From assembly GCA_013076295.1 (NCBI GenBank), contig RQOL01000361.1, forward strand, positions 1 through 64,000: a stretch of 64,000 nucleotides of DNA. The letters are read 5' to 3'. The first letter of the stretch is position 1. The number at the start of each line of letters is the position of its first letter. The DNA is from Sanderia malayensis (lineage: Eukaryota > Cnidaria > Scyphozoa > Semaeostomeae > Pelagiidae). Below are positions 38,201 through 51,500 of this stretch, one piece after another. Under the pieces are notes generated by a model. That model was not told where the DNA came from. It did not search any database and worked only from the letters and a program-made list of their open reading frames with translations. Both the position numbers and the translations under genes were made by a program.

Positions 38201-39835
38201 GCAATAAGTGTGCAGTAATGTTAATATCACTGCAAAGAAACAAATGCATGTGTATTTTATTCGATTTCAGCTGTAATAACGTGGATTCATTTGCAATTAG
38301 TGTGCAGTATTGTTAATATCAACGCAAACAAACAAATGCATGCGTAATATAGTTAGGTTCAGCTGTAATAACATGGATTCATGTGCAATTAGTGTGCAGT
38401 AATGTTAATCTCACTGAAAACAAGCTAATGCATGTGTATTTTATTTGGTTTGAGCTGTAATAACGTAGATTCATGTGCAATTAGTGTGCAGTTATGTTAA
38501 TATCACTTCAAACAAACAAATGCATGCGTAATTTAGTTAGTTTCAGCTGTAATAACGTGGATTCATGTGCAATTGGTGTGAAGTAATGTTATTATCACTG
38601 AAAACAAGCAGATGCATGACTTTCTTAGTTAGTTTCAGCTATAATAGCGTGGATTCATGTGCAATTAGTGTGCAGTATTGCTAATGTCACTGCAAACAAA
38701 CAAATGCATGCGTAATTTAGTTAGTTTTGGCTGTAATAACGTGGATTCATGTGCAATTAGTGTGCAGTAACGTTATTATCACTGAAAACAAGCACATGCA
38801 TGTGTATTTTATTTTGTTGCATCTGTAATTACGTGGATTCATGTGCAATTAGTGTGCAGTAGTGTTAATATCACTGAAAACAAGCAAGTGCTTGTCTTTC
38901 TTACTTAGTTAGAGCTGTAATAACGTGGATTCATGTGCAATTAGTGTGCAGTAATGTTAATATCACTGCAAACAAACAAGTGCATGTGTGTTTTAGTTAG
39001 TTTCAGCTCTAATAACGTGGAATCGTGTGCAATTAGTGTGCAGTAAAGTTAATATCACTGAAAACAACCAAATGAATGTGTATTTTACTTAGCTTCAGCT
39101 GTAATAACGTGGAATCATGTGCAATTAGTGTGCAGTAATGTTAATATCACTGAAAACAAGCAAATGCATGTGTATTTTACTTAGTTCCAACTGTCATAAC
39201 GTAGATTCATGTTCAAATAGTGTGCAGTAATGTTAAAATCACTGAAAAGAAGCAAATGCATGTGTATTTTACTTAGCTTCAGCTGTAATAACGTGGAATC
39301 ATGTGCAATTAGTGTGCAGTAATGTTAATATCACTGCAAACAAACAAATGCATGTGTATTTTAGTTAGTTTCAGCTCTAATAACGTGGAATCGTGTGCAA
39401 TTAGTGTGCAGTAAAGTTAATATCACTGAAAACAAGCAAATGCATGTGTATTTTACTTAGCTTCAGCTGTAATAACGTGGAATCATGTGCAATAATAATA
39501 ATAATAATAATAATGGTTGCTTACCCACTGTTTCCTCAACCAAAATATGAAATTAATGGTTGTGTGCTCAACAGTGAACATTAGAGTAAACAATTATGAA
39601 TAAAAATTTTCTAGGTTAGTTGTTAAAAGGAAAGACTTTAAAGTTTAATGTGCAATTAGTGTGCAGTAATGTTAATATCACTGAAAACAAGCAAATGCAT
39701 GTGTATTTTACTTAGTTCCAACTGTAATAACGTAGATTCATGTTCAAATAGTGTGCAGTAATGTTAAAATCACTGAAAAGAAGCAAATGCATGCAAGTTT
39801 TACTTAGTTTCAGCGGTAATAACGTGGATTCATGT
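38201..39835 (+). repeat. 1635-bp tandem duplication, copy 1
   Basis: 16 satellite monomers (1472 bp) plus a 154 bp insert and its 9 bp flanking duplication add up to 1635 bp, the observed offset. Checks: TGCAAAGAAAC at 38231 and 39866, CAAGCACATG at 38788 and 40423, and GGTTGCTTACC at 39515 and 41150. Left of the copy the monomers differ (CAGCTGGGATAACG near 38176 versus CAGCGGTAATAACG near 39810), so the exchange point lies near 39820-39840. Confidence 0.85.
39494..39647 (-). mobile_element. 154-bp retroposon-like insert with (ATT)n tail, copy 1
   Basis: Non-satellite sequence flanked by a 9-bp direct repeat ATGTGCAAT (39485-39493 and 39648-39656), which is single in intact monomers. On the + strand the insert begins with an (AAT)n run. 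Read on the - strand it ends in (ATT)n, the form expected of a SINE or a 5'-truncated LINE end with a microsatellite tail. There are no terminal inverted repeats. CACTGTT (39526-39532) pairs with AACAGTG (39570-39576), and CAACC (39537) with GGTTG (39558), giving an interrupted hairpin. No tRNA-like promoter boxes were convincing. The family is not recognised. Confidence 0.6.
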
Positions 39836-41470
39836 GCAATAAGTGTGCAGTAATGTTAATATCACTGCAAAGAAACAAATGCATGTGTATTTTATACGAT
39901 TTCAGCTGTAATAACGTGGATTCATTTGCAATTAGTGTGCAGTATTGTTAATATCATCGCAAACAAACAAATGCATGCGTAATATAGTTAGGTTCAGCTG
40001 TAATAACATGGATTCATGTGCAATTAGTGTGCAGTAATGTTAATCTCACTGAAAACAAGCTAATGCATGTGTATTTTATTTGGTTTGAGCTGTAATAACG
40101 TAGATTCATGTGCAATTAGTGTGCAGTTATGTTAATATCACTTCAAACAAACAAATGCATGCGTAATTTAGTTAGTTTCAGCTGTAATAACGTGGATTCA
40201 TGTGCAATTGGTGTGAAGTAATGTTATTATCACTGAAAACAAGCAGATGCATGACTTTCTTAGTTAGTTTCAGCTATAATAGCGTGGATTCATGTGCAAT
40301 TAGTGTGCAGTATTGCTAATGTCACTGCAAACAAACAAATGCATGCGTAATTTAGTTAGTTTTGGCTGTAATAACGTGGATTCATGTGCAATTAGTGTGC
40401 AGTAACGTTATTATCACTGAAAACAAGCACATGCATGTGTATTTTATTTTGTTGCATCTGTAATTACGTGGATTCATGTGCAATTAGTGTGCAGTAGTGT
40501 TAATATCACTGAAAACAAGCAAGTGCCTGTCTTTCTTACTTAGTTAGAGCTGTAATAACGTGGATTCATGTGCAATTAGTGTGCAGTAATGTTAATATCA
40601 CTGCAAACAAACAAGTGCATGTGTGTTTTAGTTAGTTTCAGCTCTAATAACGTGGAATCGTGTGCAATTAGTGTGCAGTAAAGTTAATATCACTGAAAAC
40701 AATCAAATGAATGTGTATTTTACTTAGCTTCAGCTGTAATAACGTGGAATCATGTGCAATTAGTGTGCAGTAATGTTAATATCACTGAAAACAAGCAAAT
40801 GCATGTGTATTTTACTTAGTTCCAACTGTCATAACGTAGATTCATGTTCAAATAGTGTGCAGTAATGTTAAAATCACTGAAAAGAAGCAAATGCATGTGT
40901 ATTTTACTTAGCTTCAGCTGTAATAACGTGGAATCATGTGCAATTAGTGTGCAGTAATGTTAATATCACTGCAAACAAACAAATGCATGTGTATTTTAGT
41001 TAGTTTCAGCTCTAATAACGTGGAATCGTGTGCAATTAGTGTGCAGTAAAGTTAATATCACTGAAAACAAGCAAATGCATGTGTATTTTACTTAGCTTCA
41101 GCTGTAATAACGTGGAATCATGTGCAATAATAAAAATAATAATAATAATGGTTGCTTACCCACTGTTTCCTCAACCAAAATATGAAATTAATGGTTGTGT
41201 GCTCAACAGTGAACATTAGAGTAAACAATTATGAATAAAAATTTTCTAGGTTAGTTGTTAAAAGGAAAGACTTTAAAGTTTAATGTGCAATTAGTGTGCA
41301 GTAATGTTAATATCACTGAAAACAAGCAAATGCATGTGTATTTTACTTAGTTCCAACTGTAATAACGTAGATTCATGTTCAAATAGTGTGCAGTAATGTT
41401 AAAATCACTGAAAAGAAGCAAATGCATGCAAGTTTTACTTAGTTTCAGCGGTAATAACGTGGATTCATGT
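39836..41470 (+). repeat. 1635-bp tandem duplication, copy 2
   Basis: Second unit of the 16-monomer-plus-insert duplication. It differs from copy 1 at only scattered positions, such as TTTTATACG near 39893 versus TTTTATTCG near 38258, and AATAAAAATAAT versus an uninterrupted AAT run at 41129. The match ends near 41470, where GCAATGAGTG follows instead of GCAATAAGTG. Confidence 0.85.
41129..41282 (-). mobile_element. 154-bp retroposon-like insert, copy 2
   Basis: The same insert as at 39494-39647, same length, with the same 9-bp flanks (41120-41128 and 41283-41291) and one base change in the AAT run. Identical flanks in both copies show that it was copied with the satellite block rather than inserted twice. 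Confidence 0.65.
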
Positions 41471-44400
41471 GCAATGAGTGTGCAGTAATGTTAATATCAC
41501 TGCAAGCAAACAAATGCATGTTTAATTTAGTTCGTTTCAACTGTAATAACGTTGATTCATGTCCAATTAGTGTGCAGTACTGTTAATATCACTGAAAACA
41601 AGCAAATGCATGTGTATTTTACTTAGTTTGAGGTGTAACAACGTGGATTCATGTGCCATTACTGTGCAGTAATGTGAATATCACTGAAAACATGCAAATG
41701 CATGTGTATTTTACTTACTTTCAACTGTAATAAAGTGGACTCATGTGCCATTAGTGTGCAGTAGTGTTAATATCACTGAAAACACGCAAATGCATGTGTA
41801 GTTTACTTAGTTTCAGCTGTAATAACGTGGATTCAGGTGCTATCAGTGTGCAGTTATGTTAATATCACTGAAGACAAGCAGATGCATGTGTATTTTTTTT
41901 AGTTTCAGCTGTAACAACGTGGATTCATGTGCAATTAGTGTGCAGCAATGTTAATACCACTGCAAATAAGCAAATGCATGTGTATTTCATTAAATTTCAG
42001 CTGTAATAACGTGGAATCATGTGCAATAGGTGTGCAGTAATGTTAATATCATTGCAAGGAAACAAATACATATTTAACTTAGTTATTTTTAGCTGTAGTA
42101 GCGTAGATTCATGTGCAGATAGTGTGCAGTAATGTTAAAATCACTGAAAAGAACCAAATGCATGTTTGTTTTACTTAGTTTCAGCTGTGATAACGTGGAT
42201 TCATGTGCAATAAGTGTGCAGTAATGTTAATATCACTGCAAAGAAACAAATGCATGTGTATTTTATTCGATTTCAGCTGTAATAACGTGGATTCATTTGC
42301 AATTAGTGTGCAGTATTGTTAATATCATCGCAAACAAACAAATGCATGCGTAATATAGTTAGGTTCAGCTGTAATAACATGGATTCATGTGCAATTAGTG
42401 TGCAGTAATGTTAATCTCACTGAAAACAAGCTAATGCATGTGTATTTTATTTGGTTTGAGCTGTAATAACGTAGATTCATGTGCAATTAGTGTGCAGTTA
42501 TGTTAATATCACTTCAAACAAACAAATGCATGCGTAATTTAGTTAGTTTCAGCTGTAATAACGTGGATTCATGTGCAATTGGTGTGAAGTAATGTTATTA
42601 TCACTGAAAACAAGCAGATGCATGACTTTCTCAGTTAGTTTCAGCTATAATAGCGTGGATTCATGTGCAATTAGTGTGCAGTATTGCTAATGTCACTGCA
42701 AACAAACAAATGCATGCGTAATTTAGTTAGTTTTGGCTGTAATAACGTGGATTCATGTGCAATTAGTGTGCAGTAACGTTATTATCACTGAAAACAAGCA
42801 CATGCATGTGTATTTTATTTTGTTGCATCTGTAATTACGTGGATTCATGTGCAATTAGTGTGCAGTAGTGTTAATATCACTGAAAACAAGCAAGTGCCTG
42901 TCTTTCTTACTTAGTTAGAGCTGTAATAACGTGGATTCATGTGCAATTAGTGTGCAGTAATGTTAATATCACTGCAAACAAACAAGTGCATGTGTGTTTT
43001 AGTTAGTTTCAGCTCTAATAACGTGGAATCGTGTGCAATTAGTGTGCAGTAAAGTTAATATCACTGAAAACAACCAAATGAATGTGTATTTTACTTAGCT
43101 TCAGCTGTAATAACGTGGAATCATGTGCAATTAGTGTGCAGTAATGTTAATATCACTGAAAACAAGCAAATGCATGTGTATTTTACTTAGTTCCAACTGT
43201 AATAACGTAGATTCATGTTCAAATAGTGTGCAGTAATGTTAAAATCACTGAAAAGAAGCAAATGCATGTGTATTTTACTTAGCTTCAGCTGTAATAACGT
43301 GGAATCATGTGCAATTAGTGTGCAGTAATGTTAATATCACTGCAAACAAACAAATGCATGTGTATTTTACTTAGTTCCAACTGTAATAACGTAGATTCAT
43401 GTTCAAATAGTGTGCAGTACTGTTAATATCACTGAAAACAAGCAAATGCATGTGTATTTTACTTAGTTTGAGGTGTAACAACGTGGATTCATGTGCCATT
43501 ACTGTGCAGTAATGTGAATATCACTGAAAACATGCAAATGCATGTGTATTTTACTTACTTTCAACTGTAATAAAGTGGACTCATGTGCCATTAGTGTGCA
43601 GTAGTGTTAATATCACTGAAAACACGCAAATGCATGTGTAGTTTACTTAGTTTCAGCTGTAATAACGTGGATTCAGGTGCTATCAGTGTGCAGTTATGTT
43701 AATATCACTGAAGACAAGCAGATGCATGTGTATTTTTTTTAGTTTCAGCTGTAACAACGTGGATTCATGTGCAATTAGTGTGCAGCAATGTTAATATCAC
43801 TGCAAATAAGCAAATGCATGTGTATTTCATTAAATTTCAGCTGTAATAACGTGGAATCATGTGCAATAGGTGTGCAGTAATGTTAATATCATTGCAAGGA
43901 AACAAATACATATTTAACTTAGTTATTTTTAGCTGTAGTAGCGTAGATTCATGTGCAGATAGTGTGCAGTAATGTTAAAATCACTGAAAAGAACCAAATG
44001 CATGTTTGTTTTACTTAGTTTCAGCTGTGATAACGTGGATTCATGTGCAATAAGTGTGCAGTAATGTTAATATCACTGCAAAGAAACAAATGCATGTGTA
44101 TTTTATTCGATTTCAGCTGTAATAACGTGGATTCATTTGCAATTAGTGTGCAGTATTGTTAATATCATCGCAAACAAACAAATGCATGCGCAATATAGTT
44201 AGGTTCAGCTGTAATAACTTGGATTCATGTGCAATTAGTGTGCAGTAATGTTAATCTCACTGAAAACAAGCTAATGCATGTGTATTTTATTTGGTTTGAG
44301 CTGTAATAACGTAGATTCATGTGCAATTAGTGTGCAGTTATGTTAATATCACTGCAAACAAACAAATGCATGCGTAATTTAGTTAGTTTCAGCTGTAATA

Positions 44401-47400
44401 ACGTGGATTCATGTGCAATTGGTGTGAAGTAATGTTATTATCACTGAAAACAAGCAGATGCATGACTTTCTTAGTTAGTTTCAGCTATAATAACGTGGAT
44501 TCATGTGCAATTAGTGTGCAGTATTGCTAATGTCACTGCAAACAAACAAATGCATGCGTAATTTAGTTAGTTTTGGCTGTAATAACGTGGATTCATGTGC
44601 AATTAGTGTGCAGTAACGTTATTATCACTGAAAACAAGCACATGCATGTGTATTTTATTTTGTTGCATCTGTAATTACGTGGATTCATGTGCAATTAGTG
44701 TGCAGTAGTGTTAATATCACTGAAAATAAGCAAGTGCCTGTCTTTCTTACTTAGTTAGAGCTGTAATAACGTGGATTCATGTGCAGTTAGTGTGCAGTAA
44801 TGTTAATATCACTGCAAACAAACAAGTGCATGTGTGTTTTAGTTAGTTTCAGCTCTAATAACGTGGAATCGTGTGCAATTAGTGTGCAGTAAAGTTAATA
44901 TCACTGAAAACAACCAAATGAATGTGTATTTTACTTAGTTTCAGCTGTAATAAAGTGGACTCATGTGCAATTAGTGTGCAGTAATGTTAATATCACTGCA
45001 AACAAACAAATGCATTTGTAGTTTACTTAGTTTCAGCTGTAATAACGTGGATTCAGGTGCTATCAGTGTGCAGTTATGTTAATATCACTGAAGACAAGCA
45101 GATGCATGTGTATTTTTTTTAGCTTCAGCTGTAACAACGTGGATTCATGTGCAATTAGTGTGCAGCAATGTTAATATCACTGAAAACAAGCTAATGCATG
45201 TGTATTTTATTTGGTTTGAGCTGTAATAATGTAGATTCATGTGCAATTAGTGTGAAGTAATGTTATTATCACTGAAAACAAGCAGATGCATGTCTTTCTT
45301 AGTTTGTTTCAGCTATAATAACGTAGATTCATGTGCAAATAGTGTGCAGTAATGTTAATATCACTGCAAACAACCAAATGCATGTTCAATTTAGTTATTT
45401 TCAGCTGTAATAACGTTGATTCATGTCCTATTAGTGTGCAGTAATGTTAATATCACTGAAAACAAGCCAATGCATAAGTATTTTACTTAGTTTGAGGTGT
45501 AACAACGTGGATTCATGTGCCATTACTATGCAGTAATGTTAATATCACTGAAAACATGCAAATGCATGTGTATTTTATTTAATTGCATCTGTAATAACGT
45601 GGATTCATGTGCAATTAGCGTGCAGTAATGTTAATATCACTGAAAACACGCAAATGCCTGTCTTTCATACTTAGTTTAAGCTGTAATAACGTGGATTCAT
45701 GTGCAATTAGTGTACAGTAATGTTAATATCACTGCAAACAAACAAATCCATGTGTATTTGAATTAGTTTCAGCTGTAACAACATGGATTCATGAGCAAAA
45801 AGTGTGCAGTAATGTTAATGTCACTGAAAACAAACAAATGCATGTGTTTTTTACTTAGTCTCAGCTGTAATAACGTGGATTGATGTGCAATTATTGTTCA
45901 GCAGTGTTAAGATTACTTTAAACAAGTCAATGCATATGTTTTTTACCTAGTTCCAAGTGTAAAAACGTAGATTCATGTGCAATTATTATGCAGTAATGTT
46001 AAAATCACTGAAAACAAGCAAATCCATGTGTATTTTACTTAGTTCCAACTGTAATAACGTAGATTCATGTTCAAATAGTGTGCAGTAATGTTAAAATCCC
46101 TGAAAAGAAGCAAAGGCATGTGTATTTTCTTTAGTATTAGCTGTATTAACGTGGATTCATGTGCAATAAGTGTGCAGTAATGTTAATATCACTGCAAACA
46201 AACAAATGCATGTTTAATTTAATTAGTTTCAGCTGTAATAACGTTGATTCATGTCCAATTAGTGTACAGTAATGTTAATATCACTGAAAACATGCCAATG
46301 CATGTGTATTTTACGTAGTTTCAGGTGTAACAACGTGGATTCAAGTGCCATTACTGTGCTGTAATGTTAATATCACTCAGAACATGCAAATGCATGTGTA
46401 TTTTACTTACTTTCAACTGTAATAAAGTGGACTCATGTGCCATTAGTGTGCAGTAGTGTTAATATCACTGAAAACACGCAAATGCATGTGTAGTTTACTT
46501 AGTTTCAGCTGTAATAACGTGGATTCATGTGCAATTAGTGTGCAGTAATATTAATATCACTGCAAACAAACAAATGCATGTGTATTTTAGTTAGTTTCAG
46601 CTCTAATAACGTGGAATCGTGTGCAATTAGTGTGCAGTAAAGTTAATACCACTGAAAACAAGCAAATGCATGTGTATTTTACTTAGCTTCAGCTGTAATA
46701 ACGTGGAATCATGTGCAATTAGTGTGCAGTAATGTTAATATCACTGAAAACAAGCAAATGCATGTGTATTTTACTTAGTTCCAACTGTAATAACGTAGAT
46801 TCATGTTCAAATAGTGTGCAGTAATGTTAAAATCACTGAAAAGAAGCAATTGCATGCAAGTTTTACTTAGTTTCAGCGGTAATAACGTGGATTCATGTGC
46901 AATGAGTGTGCAGTTATGTTAATATCACTGCAAGCAAACAAATGCATGTTTAATTTAGTTCGTTTCAGCTGTAATAACGTTGATTCATGTGCAATTAGTG
47001 TGCAGCAATGTTAATATCACTGCAAATAAGCAAATGCATGTGTATTTCATTAAATTTCAGCTGTAATAACGTGGAATCATGTGCAATGGGTGTGCAGTAA
47101 TGTTAATATCATTGCAAGGAAACAAATACATATTTAACTTAGTTATTTTTAGCTGTAGTAGCGTAGATTCATGTGCAGATAGTGTGCAGTAATGTTAAAA
47201 TCACTGAAAAGAACCAAATGCATGTTTGTTTTACTTAGTTTCAGCTGTGATAGCGTGGATTCATGTGCAATAAGTGTGCAGTAATGTTAATATGACTGCA
47301 AAGAAACAAATGCATGTGTATTTTATTCGATTTCAGCTGTAATAACGTGGATTCATTTGCAATTAGTGTGCAGTATTGTTAATATCATCGCAAACAAACA

Positions 47401-50400
47401 AATGCATACGCAATATAGTTAGGTTCAGCTGTAATACCATGGATTCATGTGCAATTAGTGTGCAGTAATGTTAATCTCACTGAAAACAAGCTAATGCATG
47501 TGTATTTTATTTGGTTTGAGCTGTAATAACGTAGATTCATGTGCAATTAGTTTGCAGTTATGTTAATATCACTGCAAACAAACAAATGCATGCGTAATTT
47601 AGTTAGTTTCAGCTGTAATAACGTGGATTCATGTGCAATTGGTGTGAAGTAATGTTATTATCACTGAAAACAAGCAGATGCATGACTTTCTTAGTTAGTT
47701 TCAGCTATAATAACGTGGATTCATGTGCAATTAGTGTGCAGTATTGCTATTGTCACTGCAAACAAACAAATGCATGCGTAATTTAGTTAGTTTTGGCTGT
47801 AATAACGTGGATTCATGTGCAATTAGTGTGCAGTAACGTTATTATCACTGAAAACAAGCACATGCATGTGTATTTTATTTTGTTGCATCTGTAATTACGT
47901 GGATTCATGTGCAATTAGTGTGCAGTAGTGTTAATATCACTGAAAACAAGCAAGTGCCTGTCTTTCTTACTTAGTTAGAGCTGTAATAACGTGGATTCAT
48001 GTGCAGTTAGTGTGCAGTAATGTTAATATCACTGCAAACAAACAAGTGCATGTGTGTTTTAGTTAGTTTCAGCTCTAATAACGTGGAATCGTGTGCAATT
48101 AGTGTGCAGTAAAGTTAATATCACTGAAAACAACCAAATGAATGTGTATTTTACTTAGTTTCAGCTGTAATAAAGTGGACTCATGTGCAATTAGTGTGCA
48201 GTAATGTTAATATCACTGCAAACAAACAAATGCATTTGTAGTTTACTTAGTTTCAGCTGTAATAACGTGGATTCAGGTGCTATCAGTGTGCAGTTATGTT
48301 AATATCACTGAAGACAAGCAGATGCATGTGTATTTTTTTTAGCTTCAGCTGTAACAACGTGGATTCATGTGCAATTAGTGTGCAGCAATGTTAATATCAC
48401 TGAAAACAAGCTAATGCATGTGTATTTTATTTGGTTTGAGCTGTAATAATGTAGATTCATGTGCAATTAGTGTGAAGTAATGTTATTATCACTGAAAACA
48501 AGCAGATGCATGTCTTTCTTAGTTTGTTTCAGCTATAATAACGTGGATTCATGTGCAATTAGTGTGCAGTATTGCTAATGTCACTGCAAACAAACAAATG
48601 CATGCGTAATTTAGTTAGTTTTGGCTGTAATAACGTGGATTCATGTGCAATTAGTGTGCAGTAATGTTATTATCACTGAAAACAAGCACATGCATGTGTA
48701 TTTTATTTTGTTGCATCTGTAGTTACGCGGATTTATGTGCAATTAGTGTGCAGTAGTGTTAATATCACTGAAAACAAGCAAGTGCCTGTCCTTCTTACTT
48801 AGTTAGAGCTGTAATAACGTGGATTCATGTGCAATTAGTGTGCAGTAATGTTAATGTCACTGAAAACAAACAAATGCATGTGTTTTTTACTTAGTTTCAG
48901 CTGTAATAACAGGGATTGATGTGCAATTATTGTTCAGCAGTGTTAAGATTACTTTAAACAAGTCAATGCATATGTTTTTTACCTAGTTCCAAGTGTAAAA
49001 ACGTAGATTCATGTGCAATTATTATGCAGTAATGTTAAAATCACTGAAAACAAGCAAATCCATGTGTATTTTACTTAGTTCCAACTGTAATAACGTAGAT
49101 TCATGTTCAAATAGTGTGCAGTAATGTTAAAATCCCTGAAAAGAAGCAAAGGCATGTGTATTTTATTTAGTATTAGCTGTATTAACGTGGATTCATGTGC
49201 AATAAGTGTGCAGTAATGTTAATATCACTGCAAACAAACAAATGCATGTTTAATTTAATTAGTTTCAGCTGTAATAACGTTGATTCATGTCCAATTAGTG
49301 TACAGTAATGTTAATATCACTGAAAACATGCCAATGCATGTGTATTTTACTTAGTTTGAGGTGTAACAACGTGGATTCAAGTGCCATTACTGTGCAGTAA
49401 TGTTAATATCACTCAGAACATGCAAATGCATGTGTATTTTACTTACTTTCAACTGTAATAAAGTGGACTCATGTGCCATTAGTGTGCAGTAGTGTTAATA
49501 TCACTGAAAACACGCAAATGCATGTGTAGTTTACTTAGTTTCAGCTGTAATAACGTGGATTCATGTGCAATTAGTGTGCAGTAATATTAATATCACTGCA
49601 AACAAACAAATGCATGTGTATTTTGGTTAGTTTCAGCTCTAATAACGTGGAATCGTGTGCAATTAGTGTGCAGTAAAGTTAATATCACTGAAAACAAGCA
49701 AATGCATGTGTATTTTACTTAGCTTCAGCTGTAATAACGTGGAATCATGTGCAATTAGTGTGCAGTAATGTTAATATCACTGAAAACAAGCAAATGCATG
49801 TGTATTTTACTTAGTTCCAACTGTAATAACGTAGATTCATGTTCAAATAGTGTGCAGTAATGTTAAAATCACTGAAAAGAAGCAATTGCATGCAAGTTTT
49901 ACTTAGTTTCAGCGGTAATAACGTGGATTCATGTGCAATGAGTGTGCAGTAATGTTAATATCACTGCAAGCAAACAAATGCATGTTTAATTTAGTTCGTT
50001 TCAGCTGTAATAACGTTGATTCATGTCCAATTAGTGTGCAGTACTGTTAATATCACTGAAAACAAGCAAATGCATGTGTATTTTACTTAGTTTGAGGTGT
50101 AACAACGTGGATTCATGTGCCATTACTGTGCAGTAATGTGAATATCACTGAAAACATGCAAATGCATGTGTATTTTACTTACTTTCAACTGTAATAAAGT
50201 GGACTCATGTGCCATTAGTGTGCAGTAGTGTTAATATCACTGAAAACACGCAAATGCATGTGTAGTTTACTTAGTTTCAGCTGTAATAACGTGGATTCAG
50301 GTGCTATCAGTGTGCAGTTATGTTAATATCACTGAAGACAAGCAAATGCATGTGTATTTTACTTAGTTCCAACTGTAATAACGTAGATTCATGTTCAAAT

Positions 50401-51500
50401 AGTGTGCAGTAATGTTAAAATCACTGAAAAGAAGCAAATGCATGCAAGTTTTACTTAGTTTCAGCGGTAATAACGTGGATTCATGTGCAATGAGTGTGCA
50501 GTAATGTTAATATCACTGCAAGCAAACAAATGCATGTTTAATTTAGTTCGTTTCAGCTGTAATAACGTGGATTCATGTGCAATTAGTGTGCAGCAATGTT
50601 AATATCACTGCAAATAAGCAAATGCATGTGTATTTCATTAAATTTCAGCTGTAATAACGTGGAATCATGTGCAATAGGTGTGCAGTAATGTTAATATCAT
50701 TGCAAGGAAACAAATACATATTTAACTTAGTTATTTTTAGCTGTAGTAGCGTAGATTCATGTGCAGATAGTGTGCAGTAATGTTAAAATCACTGAAAAGA
50801 ACCAAATGCATGTTTGTTTTATTTGGTTTGAGCTGTAATAACGTAGATTCATGTGCAATTAGTGTGCAGTATTGTTAATATCACTGCAAACAAACAAATG
50901 CATGCGTAATTTAGTTAGTTTCAGCTGTGATAACGTGGATTCATGTGCAATTGATGGGAAGTAATGTTATTATCACTGAAAACAAGCAGATGCATGACTT
51001 TCTTAGTTAGTTTCAGCTATAATAACGTGGATTCATGTGCAATTAGTGTGCAGTATTGCTAATGTCACTGCAAACAAACAAATGCATGCGTAATTTAGTT
51101 AGTTTTGGCTGTAATAACGTGGATTCATGGGCAATTAGTGTGCAGTAACGTTATTATCACTGAAAACAAGCACATGCATGTGTATTTTATTTTGTTGCAT
51201 CTGTAATTACGTGGATTCATGTGCAATTAGTGTGCAGTAGTGTTAATATCACTGAAAACAAGCAAGTGCCTGTCTTTCTTACTTAGTTAGAGCTGTAATA
51301 ACGTGGATTCATGTGCAATTAGTGTGCAGTAATGTTAATATCACTGCAAACAAACAAGTGCATGTGTGTTTTAGTTAGTTTCAGCTCTAATAACGTGGAA
51401 TCGTGTGCAATTAGTGTGCAGTAAAGTTAATATCACTGAAAACAACCAAATGAATGTGTATTTTACTTAGCTTCAGCTGTAATAACGTGGAAGCATGTGC
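41471..51500 (+). repeat. Mixed satellite subfamilies with 20-, 33-, 35- and 39-monomer spacings
   Basis: The marker ATTGCAAGGAAAC occurs at 42051, 43891, 47111 and 50699, intervals of 1840, 3220 and 3588 bp (20, 35 and 39 x 92). The other landmark (GATTGATG with TTCAGCAG), typical of 1-25 kb, reappears at 45871 and 48907, 3036 bp apart. Both marker classes are therefore interleaved here. About 43800-45320 matches 47020-48540 at offset 3220. No gene is present. Confidence 0.8.

Larger units (their letters stand above)
30061..38793 (+). repeat. 48-monomer satellite block, copy 2 (split by retroelement)
   Basis: This is the second copy of the 4416 bp block: 30061-30320 plus 34634-38793, with the retroelement between. 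The match to copy 1 ends near 38788, where copy 2 continues with AACAAGCACATGCATG while copy 1 has already restarted with AACAAACAAATGCATG (30053). A marker monomer with ATTGCAAGGAAAC recurs at 26921, 29313, 35654 and 38045. Its spacing is 26 monomers inside each copy (2392 and 2391 bp). Confidence 0.85.

Noticed and set aside
39494..39647. tRNA gene or tRNA-derived SINE head
   Set aside because: A GGTTGAGG word on the - strand weakly resembles a B box, but there is no A box, no cloverleaf and no correct spacing.
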